25,311 nt of DNA from 9FT-COMBO-53-11 sp035291485 (GTDB lineage Bacteria; Patescibacteriota; WWE3; 9FT-COMBO-53-11): contig DATDSA010000009.1 of assembly GCA_035291485.1 (NCBI GenBank), forward strand, positions 1 through 25,311, written 5' to 3'. Position numbers and translations under genes: made by a program. This document shows positions 19,871 to 25,311 of this stretch, piece by piece. A model generated the notes under the pieces. The model was given only the letters and a program-made list of their open reading frames with translations, had not been told where the DNA came from and did no database searches. The first letter of the stretch is position 1. The number at the start of each line of letters is the position of its first letter.

Positions 19871-20785
19871 ATGATCTACACCCCCAAACGGCTCCAGGAT
19901 CTTTATCTCTGGCAGGAAAAAAATCTCCGGATTGAGCGGGTTCCGAACCTTTCGGGTTACTCCGTCCGGAAAAAGAGGTTTCTTTCTTCCCGGGAGGGAA
20001 GGAAATTCTTGAGCTATCGCACCAAAAAAATCACGAATCTCAACGGAGTAGCCGTTTGGTTGGTAGACGGAATCGCGCTTCGCGGAGGATTGAAAGCTGG
20101 CGATATCGACTTCACCATGGGCGGGCATGGCTATCGCTACCTCTACATCCCGGAAGAGGAAATCTGGATCGACAAGGCCACCGCCCGCCGCGGCGATCTC
20201 GAGCCGGTCATCTGGCACGAATACCTCGAACGAAACCTGATGAAAAACGGGATGAGCTACGACGAGGCTCACACCATCGCTTCAGACTTGGAAACCACTC
20301 TCCGCGAAGGAACTTATTTTGTTCTTCCGGTCGGCACCTTCCGCCAAACCGCCGGACTCTGCGGCCCGGCCGCCCTGAAAATTGTCTTGGATTACTACCA
20401 GTACCAATTCACCGAAAAGGAGCTCGCCCAGCTCTGCCAAACCACCGAAGCCGGGACGGATCCGCAAAAGATGGTTGAAGCCGCCCAAAAAATCGGGTTG
20501 CAGTCCTCCCAAAAAGAAAACATGGCCACCGAAGAGGTTAAGAAAATCGTGCGAAGCGGAACTCCCATCATCGCCAACTTCCAGCTCAAACCGGAAAAAG
20601 GCGAGGGCCACTACGCCGTCATCGTGGGCTACAGCCGAGATACCTTTATCCTGTCCGATCCCCAAGAGAAACGAGGCTATCGAGAAGTAAAAATCAAAGA
20701 TTTTATGAGACTCTGGTACGAGTTGGAGGACCGAACAAGTCGCCAGGGCATATTGCTAAATCTCCACCGAGCGCATAGAATGTGA
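19871..20785 (+). CDS. C39-like cysteine peptidase with unfamiliar N-terminal domain, paralogue 1
   Basis: A 304-residue protein in two parts. The C-terminal half resembles peptidase C39-like papain folds: Q159 (FRQ), C164 in LCGPAALK, H247 in GEGHYAVIVGY and D263 in LSDP fit the oxyanion Gln and Cys-His-Asp triad. The N-terminal half (about 60-140) has VWLVDG, DIDFTMGGHGYRYLYIP, EIWID and WHEYLERNLMKNGMSYDEAH. H116, E117 and H134 might bind metal, but I cannot name this domain. There is no signal peptide, so it looks cytoplasmic. GAGAGG directly abuts the ATG. Substrate is unknown. The next gene is a diverged copy. Confidence 0.75.
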   Translation: MIYTPKRLQDLYLWQEKNLRIERVPNLSGYSVRKKRFLSSREGRKFLSYRTKKITNLNGVAVWLVDGIALRGGLKAGDIDFTMGGHGYRYLYIPEEEIWIDKATARRGDLEPVIWHEYLERNLMKNGMSYDEAHTIASDLETTLREGTYFVLPVGTFRQTAGLCGPAALKIVLDYYQYQFTEKELAQLCQTTEAGTDPQKMVEAAQKIGLQSSQKENMATEEVKKIVRSGTPIIANFQLKPEKGEGHYAVIVGYSRDTFILSDPQEKRGYREVKIKDFMRLWYELEDRTSRQGILLNLHRAHRM

Positions 20786-20816
20786 CACAACAAAACATTT
20801 TCGGAAAGGAGGAGAG

Positions 20817-21830
20817 ATGGCAAAACCGCGAGTCTTTTTGCCACCGGAAATGGCCGGTCTCTATGAGAAGCACGAGAGAATGGAGATCAGCCGGGTTACC
20901 AGCCTCAAGCGCCACCACGAGAGAAGCCGACGCTACCTTCGTCACCACAGCCCAAAGCGTTTTCGCCTGAAGAAGGTCACCCGCCTGCCGGGGGTGACCG
21001 TCTGGCTGGTGGACGGGTTGATGATCCGGGGTGAGCTGGACGTGGACTTCACCATGGGTGGGCACGGCTATCGCTATCTCTTTATCCCACTCGGTGAGGT
21101 CTGGATTGATAAGGCCTACAACCGGAGTGGTGATCTCTTGCCCACCATCTGGCACGAGTACTTCGAACGCCTCCTCACCCGCAACGGAATGCACTACGAA
21201 ACGGCCCACCGATACGCCTGTCGCCTGGAGATCATGCTGCGCGACGGGAAAACGTTTGAACTGCCGGTGGATACCTTCCGCCAGAAGGCGGACGGTTTCT
21301 GCGCACCGGCGGCGCTCAAAATCTACCTAAAGTATCTGGGCCGGAACCTCTCTGAGCTGTACCTCGCCCGGCTGTGCAAGACCACCCCCGAAAAAGGCAC
21401 TGATCCGGTCGACATCGCCGCCACGGCGCGCCGCCTCGGTTTCCGAGTCCAACACCGCGGCCGGCCGCTCACGCCTCGAGAAATTCGCCGCTATTGCCGC
21501 GCCGCCGGATTAAAGGGAGATGAGCTGAAAGAGCATTTCACCAAGGTTCGCAAGCAGGCCGGCACCGTTCGGGTTCACGAGGCCTGGACGGTCACGGCGG
21601 TGAAACGGTCCCTCAAGAGAGGACGACCGGTTCTGGCGAACTTCCAGCTCAGTCGGGATTACGGCAGCGGCCACTACGCGGTGGTCTTCGGCTACACCGA
21701 CGACAAGTTCCTCGTCAGCGACCCCAACGACGCCAACGGTTTTCGGGAGTGGCCGATCCCTCAGTTCATGGCTCTCTGGTATGAACTGGAAGACGGGACC
21801 GTTCGGGAAGGTTTCACAATCTCGTCTTAG
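20817..21830 (+). CDS. C39-like cysteine peptidase with unfamiliar N-terminal domain, paralogue 2
   Basis: A 337-residue paralogue of the preceding gene, 31 bases downstream with a strong Shine-Dalgarno sequence (AAAGGAGG, 20805-20812). Shared blocks are VTVWLVDG, DVDFTMGGHGYRYLFIP, EVWIDKA, WHEYFERLLTRNGMHYETAH (112-131), then FCAPAALKIY with C162, H286 in GSGHYAVVFGY and D302 in VSDPN; Q156 is also kept. The usual CGP is CAP here. It has an extra insertion of about 45 residues (roughly 213-258) and an Arg/His-rich N-terminus (about 26-50). No signal peptide. Its stop lies inside a palindromic element, followed by a terminator. Confidence 0.75.
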   Translation: MAKPRVFLPPEMAGLYEKHERMEISRVTSLKRHHERSRRYLRHHSPKRFRLKKVTRLPGVTVWLVDGLMIRGELDVDFTMGGHGYRYLFIPLGEVWIDKAYNRSGDLLPTIWHEYFERLLTRNGMHYETAHRYACRLEIMLRDGKTFELPVDTFRQKADGFCAPAALKIYLKYLGRNLSELYLARLCKTTPEKGTDPVDIAATARRLGFRVQHRGRPLTPREIRRYCRAAGLKGDELKEHFTKVRKQAGTVRVHEAWTVTAVKRSLKRGRPVLANFQLSRDYGSGHYAVVFGYTDDKFLVSDPNDANGFREWPIPQFMALWYELEDGTVREGFTISS

Positions 21831-21867
21831 CGAGATTGCTAGGTTCGCGAAGTGAGCCGTCCGATCT
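21817..21867 (-). repeat. Palindromic element, copy 9 (over the paralogue 2 stop codon)
   Basis: Minus-strand order: outer arm AGATCG (21867-21862), GAC, inner stem GGCTCAC, loop TTC, inner stem GCGAACC, TAG, inverted arm CAATCTCG (21838-21831), spacer CTAAGA, outer arm CGAGATTG (21824-21817). Unlike the other copies it is not at a start codon: the spacer holds the TAG stop of the plus-strand peptidase gene. The 8-bp arms CAATCTCG/CGAGATTG pair perfectly. Confidence 0.78.
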
Positions 21868-21876
21868 TCAATTGAA

Positions 21877-21910
21877 CCCCCAACTTGGGCTACCAAGCTG
21901 GGGGTTTTTT
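21877..21910 (+). terminator. Intrinsic terminator after the peptidase pair
   Basis: Plus strand: stem CCCCCAACTTGG (21877-21888), loop GCTA, stem CCAAGCTGGGGG (21893-21904), with one A-C mismatch, followed by six T residues. It is the most convincing terminator of the window and separates the peptidase genes from the small membrane-protein gene. Confidence 0.92.
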
Positions 21911-21952
21911 CGACCAATTTTGCTAAATTGATTACAGGGAGGTGATTAATCA

Positions 21953-22153
21953 ATGATGTTTTTTGGCAGTTTACTAATCCTGTTGGGAGGTTTCTGGCTC
22001 CTGAGCAACTTGGGAATAATCTCGGCCGAGTTCTGGCAAGTCTTCTGGCCCACGATCGTGATTCTCCTGGGAGTCAAACTCTTGTTCGGGCCCTCCAAGT
22101 GGAAGAAGTTCTGGAACCAGTTCGAAGACGGGAAAAAAATTAAGATCGAGTAG
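21953..22153 (+). CDS. Small LiaI/LiaF-like membrane protein
   Basis: A 66-residue protein with two hydrophobic segments (about 2-20 and 27-46) and a basic, charged tail. The pattern LLILLGGFWLLSNLGIISAE, then FWQVFWPTIVILLGVKLLFG matches the LiaI/LiaF-like transmembrane unit found in cell-envelope stress proteins; a regulatory role is inferred only from that. The Shine-Dalgarno sequence GGGAGGTGAT (21937-21946) is nearly a perfect complement to the 16S rRNA 3' end. It is convergent with the following transporter gene, six bases apart. Confidence 0.75.
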   Translation: MMFFGSLLILLGGFWLLSNLGIISAEFWQVFWPTIVILLGVKLLFGPSKWKKFWNQFEDGKKIKIE

Positions 22154-22159
22154 TCCTGT

Positions 22160-22654
22160 TCAAACCGCCGGGACCTTAAATATCAGCCCCACCACGTAGC
22201 CGATCAAGGCGGCGGCGAGGCCGATTATCGTAATCTTTAACCCCTCGCGCCCGAGATTCAAACCGATTACCCTGGCCTTGTAGATTCCGAGAAGAAAGAG
22301 AAAGATGGCCGAAATGAGAACGGCAACTTTTATCCCCAAAGAAATCGGAAAAAAGGCAAAAGGGATTATGGGAATTACCGAACCGAAGATGGCGGAGACA
22401 CCTACAATCAGCGCGTCCGTTAGCGCGTGGGACCCTGTTATCGAAGAGGTGTAGGCCACCGCCGCCATCGAAAAGGATTCCGCGAAGGTGGCGGCCAATC
22501 CCGCCGCCAGGACGATGCGGGTATCCCCCGAAGCCGCCGCCACACCCAGAGTCACCCCCAAAACATTCACCAACCCATCCTGACCACCGAGAATGATGTC
22601 CCGAAGATCGAGCTGGCGATGTTTGAGTTCTTCCAAGCGGGAAATTTTAGCCAC
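22160..22654 (-). CDS. VIT1/CCC1-family membrane transporter
   Basis: Likely metal (iron or manganese) transporter by family. The 164 residues begin at a GTG chosen because GGGGGAG lies nine bases upstream; an ATG eight codons earlier also exists. Signatures: LRDIILGGQDGLVNVLGVTL and GVAAASGDTRIVLAAGLAAT in TM1-2, and FAESFSMAAVAYTSS. About five hydrophobic segments are visible. The large cytosolic metal-binding helices of plant VIT1 are not seen, so this is a minimal form. The start overlaps the stop of the DUF1684 gene by eight bases, implying coupling. Confidence 0.8.
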   Translation of the reverse strand: MAKISRLEELKHRQLDLRDIILGGQDGLVNVLGVTLGVAAASGDTRIVLAAGLAATFAESFSMAAVAYTSSITGSHALTDALIVGVSAIFGSVIPIIPFAFFPISLGIKVAVLISAIFLFLLGIYKARVIGLNLGREGLKITIIGLAAALIGYVVGLIFKVPAV

Positions 22655-23186
22655 GATATTTTTTCTCCCCCGCCGCAATCGGCACCTTCAACCAGTTCTC
22701 CACCGGAGGCAGAGGACAAGAGTAGCCCTCACCGTAAGCGCAGTAGGGGTTGTAGGCGTAGTTGAAATTGAGCTCAAACCTCGACGCTTCGGTCGGGGCC
22801 CCGACACCGGCAGGTCGTCGGGGCTTCTCCTCCACTTCCAGATAGCGGCCGGCGCCATAGGTTTCTTGGCCCGAGGTCGCATCGCGAAATGGCAGAAAAT
22901 AGGAACCGCTTGCGGCCTGGTAGATGGTGAGTTGGGCGGGCTGATCCGCGACCGAAAACCCGAGCTTGCCGATGCGCCGAAAAGTCTTCCTCTCCCCGGA
23001 GGAAGTTTCAAACTCCAGCTCTTCCTCGGGAACCCGGGCCAGAGGGACAAGAAAACTCAGGTTCGGATTCTCCGGAAAATATTTCAAACCGGCAAAGGAA
23101 AGCCGCTCCTCGACCGGAATTGGCGATTCGGTCCCGGTTTTTAAAAATTCGTCTTTGCGTTTGCGAAACTCCACCAAGCTCTCCAT
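22647..23186 (-). CDS. DUF1684 family protein
   Basis: A 179-residue protein with the hallmark DUF1684 C-terminus: FLPFRDATSGQETYGAGRYL (98-117), then FELNFNYAYNPYCAYGEGYS (137-156) and CPLPPVENWLKVPIAAGEK. The N-terminus (FRKRKDEFLKTG, LKYFPENPNLSFLVPL) also fits. I know no established biochemical function for the family. No signal peptide is visible. A weak AAGG precedes the ATG. It is divergent from the dgkA-like gene and probably cotranscribed with the VIT-like transporter. Confidence 0.88.
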   Translation of the reverse strand: MESLVEFRKRKDEFLKTGTESPIPVEERLSFAGLKYFPENPNLSFLVPLARVPEEELEFETSSGERKTFRRIGKLGFSVADQPAQLTIYQAASGSYFLPFRDATSGQETYGAGRYLEVEEKPRRPAGVGAPTEASRFELNFNYAYNPYCAYGEGYSCPLPPVENWLKVPIAAGEKKYRG

Positions 23187-23225
23187 GATTTACCTTAGCT
23201 TAGCAAAGCTAGAACTAGGTTTGGG

Positions 23226-23234
23226 TGGTAGAAT
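23226..23234 (+). promoter_or_regulatory. Extended -10 promoter of the dgkA-like gene
   Basis: TGG-TAGAAT forms an extended -10 box whose last base is seven bases before the GTG at 23242, so the transcript would start at or next to the start codon. No good -35 box is present. This also supports the choice of that GTG. Confidence 0.4.
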
Positions 23235-23241
23235 AACCCTT

Positions 23242-23598
23242 GTGATTAGCTTTCCTCGCCTCGCAAAATCTTTCCGCCACGCCTGGCGCGGACTGGTACA
23301 CACGCTATTTTTCCATCAAAATCTGAGAATTCACTTGACGGTGGCGATTATCACCGCCGCCCTCGGACTCTATTTTCAGATATCCTCCCGGGAGTGGTTT
23401 GGCATTCTGGTTGCCATCTTCTTGGTTCTGGTGGCGGAAATGATTAACACCTCTTTGGAGGAGATCATTGACCTGGTGAGAGAGGATCACCACGAAAAAG
23501 CTCGCATCGCCAAGGACGTCTCGGCGGGAATGGTGCTTTTGGCGACGGTCTTCGCCGTCCTAGTGGGATTGGCTGTTTTCTTACCCCGAGTATTCTAA
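23242..23598 (+). CDS. dgkA: Diacylglycerol/undecaprenol kinase family protein
   Basis: Small integral-membrane lipid kinase; in Gram-positive relatives it phosphorylates undecaprenol for cell-wall synthesis. The 118 residues from GTG contain the signature AEMINTSLEEIIDLV (65-79) with E66, N69 and E73, followed by KARIAKDVSAGMVLL, typical for the family. Three hydrophobic segments are visible. The GTG is preferred over an upstream in-frame ATG (23185) because that region is intergenic-looking with a hairpin and the extra residues are not family-like. There is no Shine-Dalgarno site. Confidence 0.88.
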   Translation: MISFPRLAKSFRHAWRGLVHTLFFHQNLRIHLTVAIITAALGLYFQISSREWFGILVAIFLVLVAEMINTSLEEIIDLVREDHHEKARIAKDVSAGMVLLATVFAVLVGLAVFLPRVF

Positions 23599-23620
23599 AG
23601 AGTTGCAAACGGAAATAAGA

Positions 23621-23642
23621 CCATCCGCTCTATCGCGGATGG
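23621..23642 (-). terminator. Hairpin between rpsG and dgkA, possibly bidirectional terminator
   Basis: The 8-bp stem CCATCCGC/GCGGATGG with a six-base loop is followed on the minus strand by TCTTATTT and on the plus strand by ATCATCTTT. It lies between the converging 3' ends of rpsG and the kinase gene. A second perfect hairpin, GGTAGC/GCTACC (23657-23672), overlaps the rpsG stop. The T-runs are imperfect. Confidence 0.6.
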
Positions 23643-23667
23643 ATCATCTTTCATCCGGTAGCTAAAG

Positions 23668-24138
23668 CTACCATCTGAAATGGGCAAAGGCACGGTTGGC
23701 GTCGGCGATGCGCTGAACCTCCTCCTTCTTCTTAACGGCCGTTCCCTCGTTGTTGTAGGCCGCCGTTAACTCCTGCGCCAGCCGCTCCACCAGCGGGCTG
23801 CCTTTTTTGCTCCGAGCAGAATTCACCAGCCAGCGAATTGCGAGCGCCTGGGCCCGCTCCGTCCGAACTTGAGTGGGAACCTGGTAGGTTGCTCCCCCTA
23901 CCCGGCGGGATCGAACCTCCAGCTGCGGAGTAACGTTGGTTACCGCCTGAGTCAGGACCAGCAACGGTTCGACTCCCAGAGCCTGCGCCGCCTTGTCCAT
24001 CGCTCCGTAAACCGCGGCCTGGGCCGTGGCCTTTCGGCCGCTCAACATAATTTGGTTGGTAAATTTGGCCACAACTGTGGAACCAAAACGGTAATCAGAT
24101 TCCAATTGCCTTTTTCGGACCGGACCTCCCCTAGGCAT
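23668..24138 (-). CDS. rpsG: 30S ribosomal protein S7
   Basis: Primary 16S 3'-domain binder, 156 residues, the family length. Features: MPRGGPVRKRQLESDYRFGS, KFTNQIMLSGRKATAQAAVY, LEVRSRRVGGATYQVPTQVR and IADANRAFAHFRW at the end. It overlaps rpsL by eight bases. fusA does not follow directly, as it would in a normal str operon; a hairpin and the inserted genes intervene. Confidence 0.98.
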   Translation of the reverse strand: MPRGGPVRKRQLESDYRFGSTVVAKFTNQIMLSGRKATAQAAVYGAMDKAAQALGVEPLLVLTQAVTNVTPQLEVRSRRVGGATYQVPTQVRTERAQALAIRWLVNSARSKKGSPLVERLAQELTAAYNNEGTAVKKKEEVQRIADANRAFAHFRW

Positions 24139-24643
24139 TTTCTATTCCTTTCTCCCCAGACGCTGCGGTCGGGACCTCGACACTTTCAGTCGTCGGGGCT
24201 TCCGCCGCAGTCACCGATTGCGGCCGGCCTCCTCCGGCGGTCTTCTTGGCCCCATAGATGGAACGGCTGGTCTGGCGGCCTTCCACCCCCGCCGTGTCAA
24301 AAACACCCCTGACGATCGTGTACTTGATTCCCGGCAGATCCTTGACCTTTCCGCCCCGCACCATCACGATCGAGTGCTCCGCCAGATTATGACCTTCACC
24401 GGGAATGTAAGATGTAACTTCCCGCCCATTTGAGAGGCGGACCCGCGCCACTTTGCGAAGCGCGGAATTTGGTTTCTTGGGAGTCATCGTCCTCACCTGC
24501 AAAACCACGGCTCTCTTAAAGGGAGAATTCGCAGCCTTCTTGCGCCGACTCAGTGAGGAATAAATCTCCGCCAGGGCCGGGGCTTTGGTTTTGTGGGCGA
24601 TCTTTTTTCTTCCTTTTTTGATGAGCTGTTGGATCGTCGGCAT
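24131..24643 (-). CDS. rpsL: 30S ribosomal protein S12 with C-terminal extension
   Basis: Decoding-centre protein. The 170 residues contain TMTPKKPNSALRKVARVRL, YIPGEGHNLAEHSIVMVRGG and VKDLPGIKYTIVRGVFDTAG, all diagnostic and carrying the two conserved lysine regions near the decoding site. The usual protein ends after about 125-137 residues (here near SIYGAKK); about 40 more residues rich in Ala, Thr, Glu and Pro follow. The start overlaps the rpoC stop by one base (TAATG). Confidence 0.98.
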   Translation of the reverse strand: MPTIQQLIKKGRKKIAHKTKAPALAEIYSSLSRRKKAANSPFKRAVVLQVRTMTPKKPNSALRKVARVRLSNGREVTSYIPGEGHNLAEHSIVMVRGGKVKDLPGIKYTIVRGVFDTAGVEGRQTSRSIYGAKKTAGGGRPQSVTAAEAPTTESVEVPTAASGEKGIENA

Positions 24644-25311
24644 TATTTCGCGTCCTTCTTATCCTCTTTCTTCATCTTGAGTTGCGATCTCTCTCCGGTT
24701 GGGATCAAACGGCCCACGATGACGCTCTCCTTTAATCCCAAGAGATTATCAACCTTACCCGCGGCCGCTGCTTCCGTCAGGATTCGCGTTGTCTCCATGA
24801 AAGAGGCCGCCGAAAGCCAGGAATCGGTCTTGAGAGAAGAGCGGGTAATTCCCAACAGGACTGGTTCTCCGACCGCCCGCTTTGATCCCTTGGAAAGCTC
24901 ATCATTCGCCTTCTCCAGTTGGATCTTGGTGATGATTTCTTCAGGAATAAATTCGGTATCTCCGGGGTCGGTGATCCGCAACTTGTTGAACATCTGCCGC
25001 ACGATCACTTCCAAATGAATATCATCCAATGAAATCCCCTGGCCGGAGTAAACCTTGAGAATCTCATTCACCAAATATTTCTGGGTGGAGAGGATTCCGC
25101 GGACGCCCAAGATTTTCTTCGGATCGAGGTACCCCTCAGTGAGCTGGACGCCGGCTTCCACCTTCTCGCTATCCTTCACCAGAATGTTGCGGCCCACCGG
25201 AACGTCAAACTGCATTGCCCCCTCCTTGCCGGTAAGGAAGACCTTCCGGGAATCTCCTTCTTCCGAAACCGAGATCTTTCCGGCGTAGGGAGCCACGTTC
25301 GCTTCGAATTT
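24643..25311 (-). CDS. rpoC: RNA polymerase beta' subunit, C-terminal part
   Basis: The last 222 residues of beta'; the gene continues beyond the window edge and no internal start is implied. Recognisable segments are LTEGYLDPKKILGVRGILST, YLVNEILKVYSGQGISLDDI, HLEVIVRQMFNKLRITDPGD and SWLSAASFMETTRILTEAA, which carry the conserved C-terminal region near the jaw and clamp base. The protein ends with a short Lys/Asp tail. One-base overlap with rpsL suggests an rpoC-rpsL-rpsG transcription unit. Confidence 0.98.
   Translation of the reverse strand, partial: KFEANVAPYAGKISVSEEGDSRKVFLTGKEGAMQFDVPVGRNILVKDSEKVEAGVQLTEGYLDPKKILGVRGILSTQKYLVNEILKVYSGQGISLDDIHLEVIVRQMFNKLRITDPGDTEFIPEEIITKIQLEKANDELSKGSKRAVGEPVLLGITRSSLKTDSWLSAASFMETTRILTEAAAAGKVDNLLGLKESVIVGRLIPTGERSQLKMKKEDKKDAK

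Noticed and set aside
19850..19871. A promoter for peptidase paralogue 1 (TAAACT seven bases before the ATG)
   Set aside because: No acceptable -35 box or extended -10 motif; the evidence is too weak to list.
23185..23241. An upstream ATG start for the dgkA-like gene
   Set aside because: The added residues are not family-like and the region contains a TAGCTT/AAGCTA hairpin and the overlapping divergent start of the DUF1684 gene.
23650..23680. A tenth palindromic element at the rpsG 3' end (TTTCA/TGAAA arms, GGTAGC stem)
   Set aside because: The general shape is similar, but the GAC/TAG boxes and the second outer arm are missing.
1..25311. CRISPR arrays, tRNA or rRNA genes, insertion-sequence transposases, UGA recoding
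   Set aside because: No regularly spaced repeats, no tRNA-like cloverleaf, no transposase motifs were seen, and all conserved genes read through with the standard code.

Overview
The window is a compact bacterial ribosomal-protein supercluster, almost entirely on the minus strand, in the classical str-S10-spc-alpha order. It most resembles Candidate Phyla Radiation (Patescibacteria) DNA. The reasons are tight or overlapping genes, no rpmD (L30) between rpsE and rplO, several shortened ribosomal proteins, an alpha subunit without its C-terminal domain, start codons without Shine-Dalgarno sites, and small cell-envelope genes inserted into the operon. No UGA recoding is needed. The exact phylum cannot be read from the sequence.

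Layout, right to left along the minus strand: the rpoC 3' end, rpsL and rpsG (25311-23668), closed by a hairpin. Next comes a ~3.9 kb insertion (19782-23667) with plus-strand genes (two tandem paralogues of a C39-like cysteine peptidase carrying an unfamiliar N-terminal domain, a small LiaI/LiaF-like membrane protein and a DgkA-type lipid kinase) and two minus-strand genes (a VIT/CCC1-like transporter and a DUF1684 protein). Then follow fusA, tuf (own strong promoter) and rpsJ. A lysozyme-like hydrolase gene with its own promoter is wedged between rpsJ and rplC. The long run is rplC-D-W-B, rpsS, rplV, rpsC, rplP, rpmC, rpsQ, rplN-X-E, rpsN, rpsH, rplF-R, rpsE, rplO, secY, ybaB, adk, map, infA, rpmJ, rpsM-K-D, rpoA, rplQ, rplM and rpsI (cut by the window edge). 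No gene-free stretch exceeds 300 bases; the longest, 15868-16059, holds a promoter and a structured leader.

The most interesting signal is a family of short palindromic elements (at least nine copies, plus one divergent relative) sitting at gene junctions, mostly directly on start codons. Read along the minus strand, each is A - GAC - inner stem - loop - inner stem - TAG - A' - short spacer - A. A' is the reverse complement of A. A differs between copies, but A' changes with it. A' could pair with the upstream A, closing the element, or with the downstream A, which in most copies contains the next gene's start codon. In rpmJ one element is flanked by a 32-nt duplication of the gene's 5' end.

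A second unusual region is the rplC leader: a near-consensus promoter, a 22-codon ORF placed as if leaderless, and an intrinsic terminator whose U-tract touches the rplC GTG start. This suggests attenuation of the S10 operon. The ribosomal, RNA polymerase, translation-factor, SecY, adenylate kinase and methionine aminopeptidase genes form the usual gene-expression and protein-export module. The inserted genes point to envelope metabolism and are probably transcribed separately.
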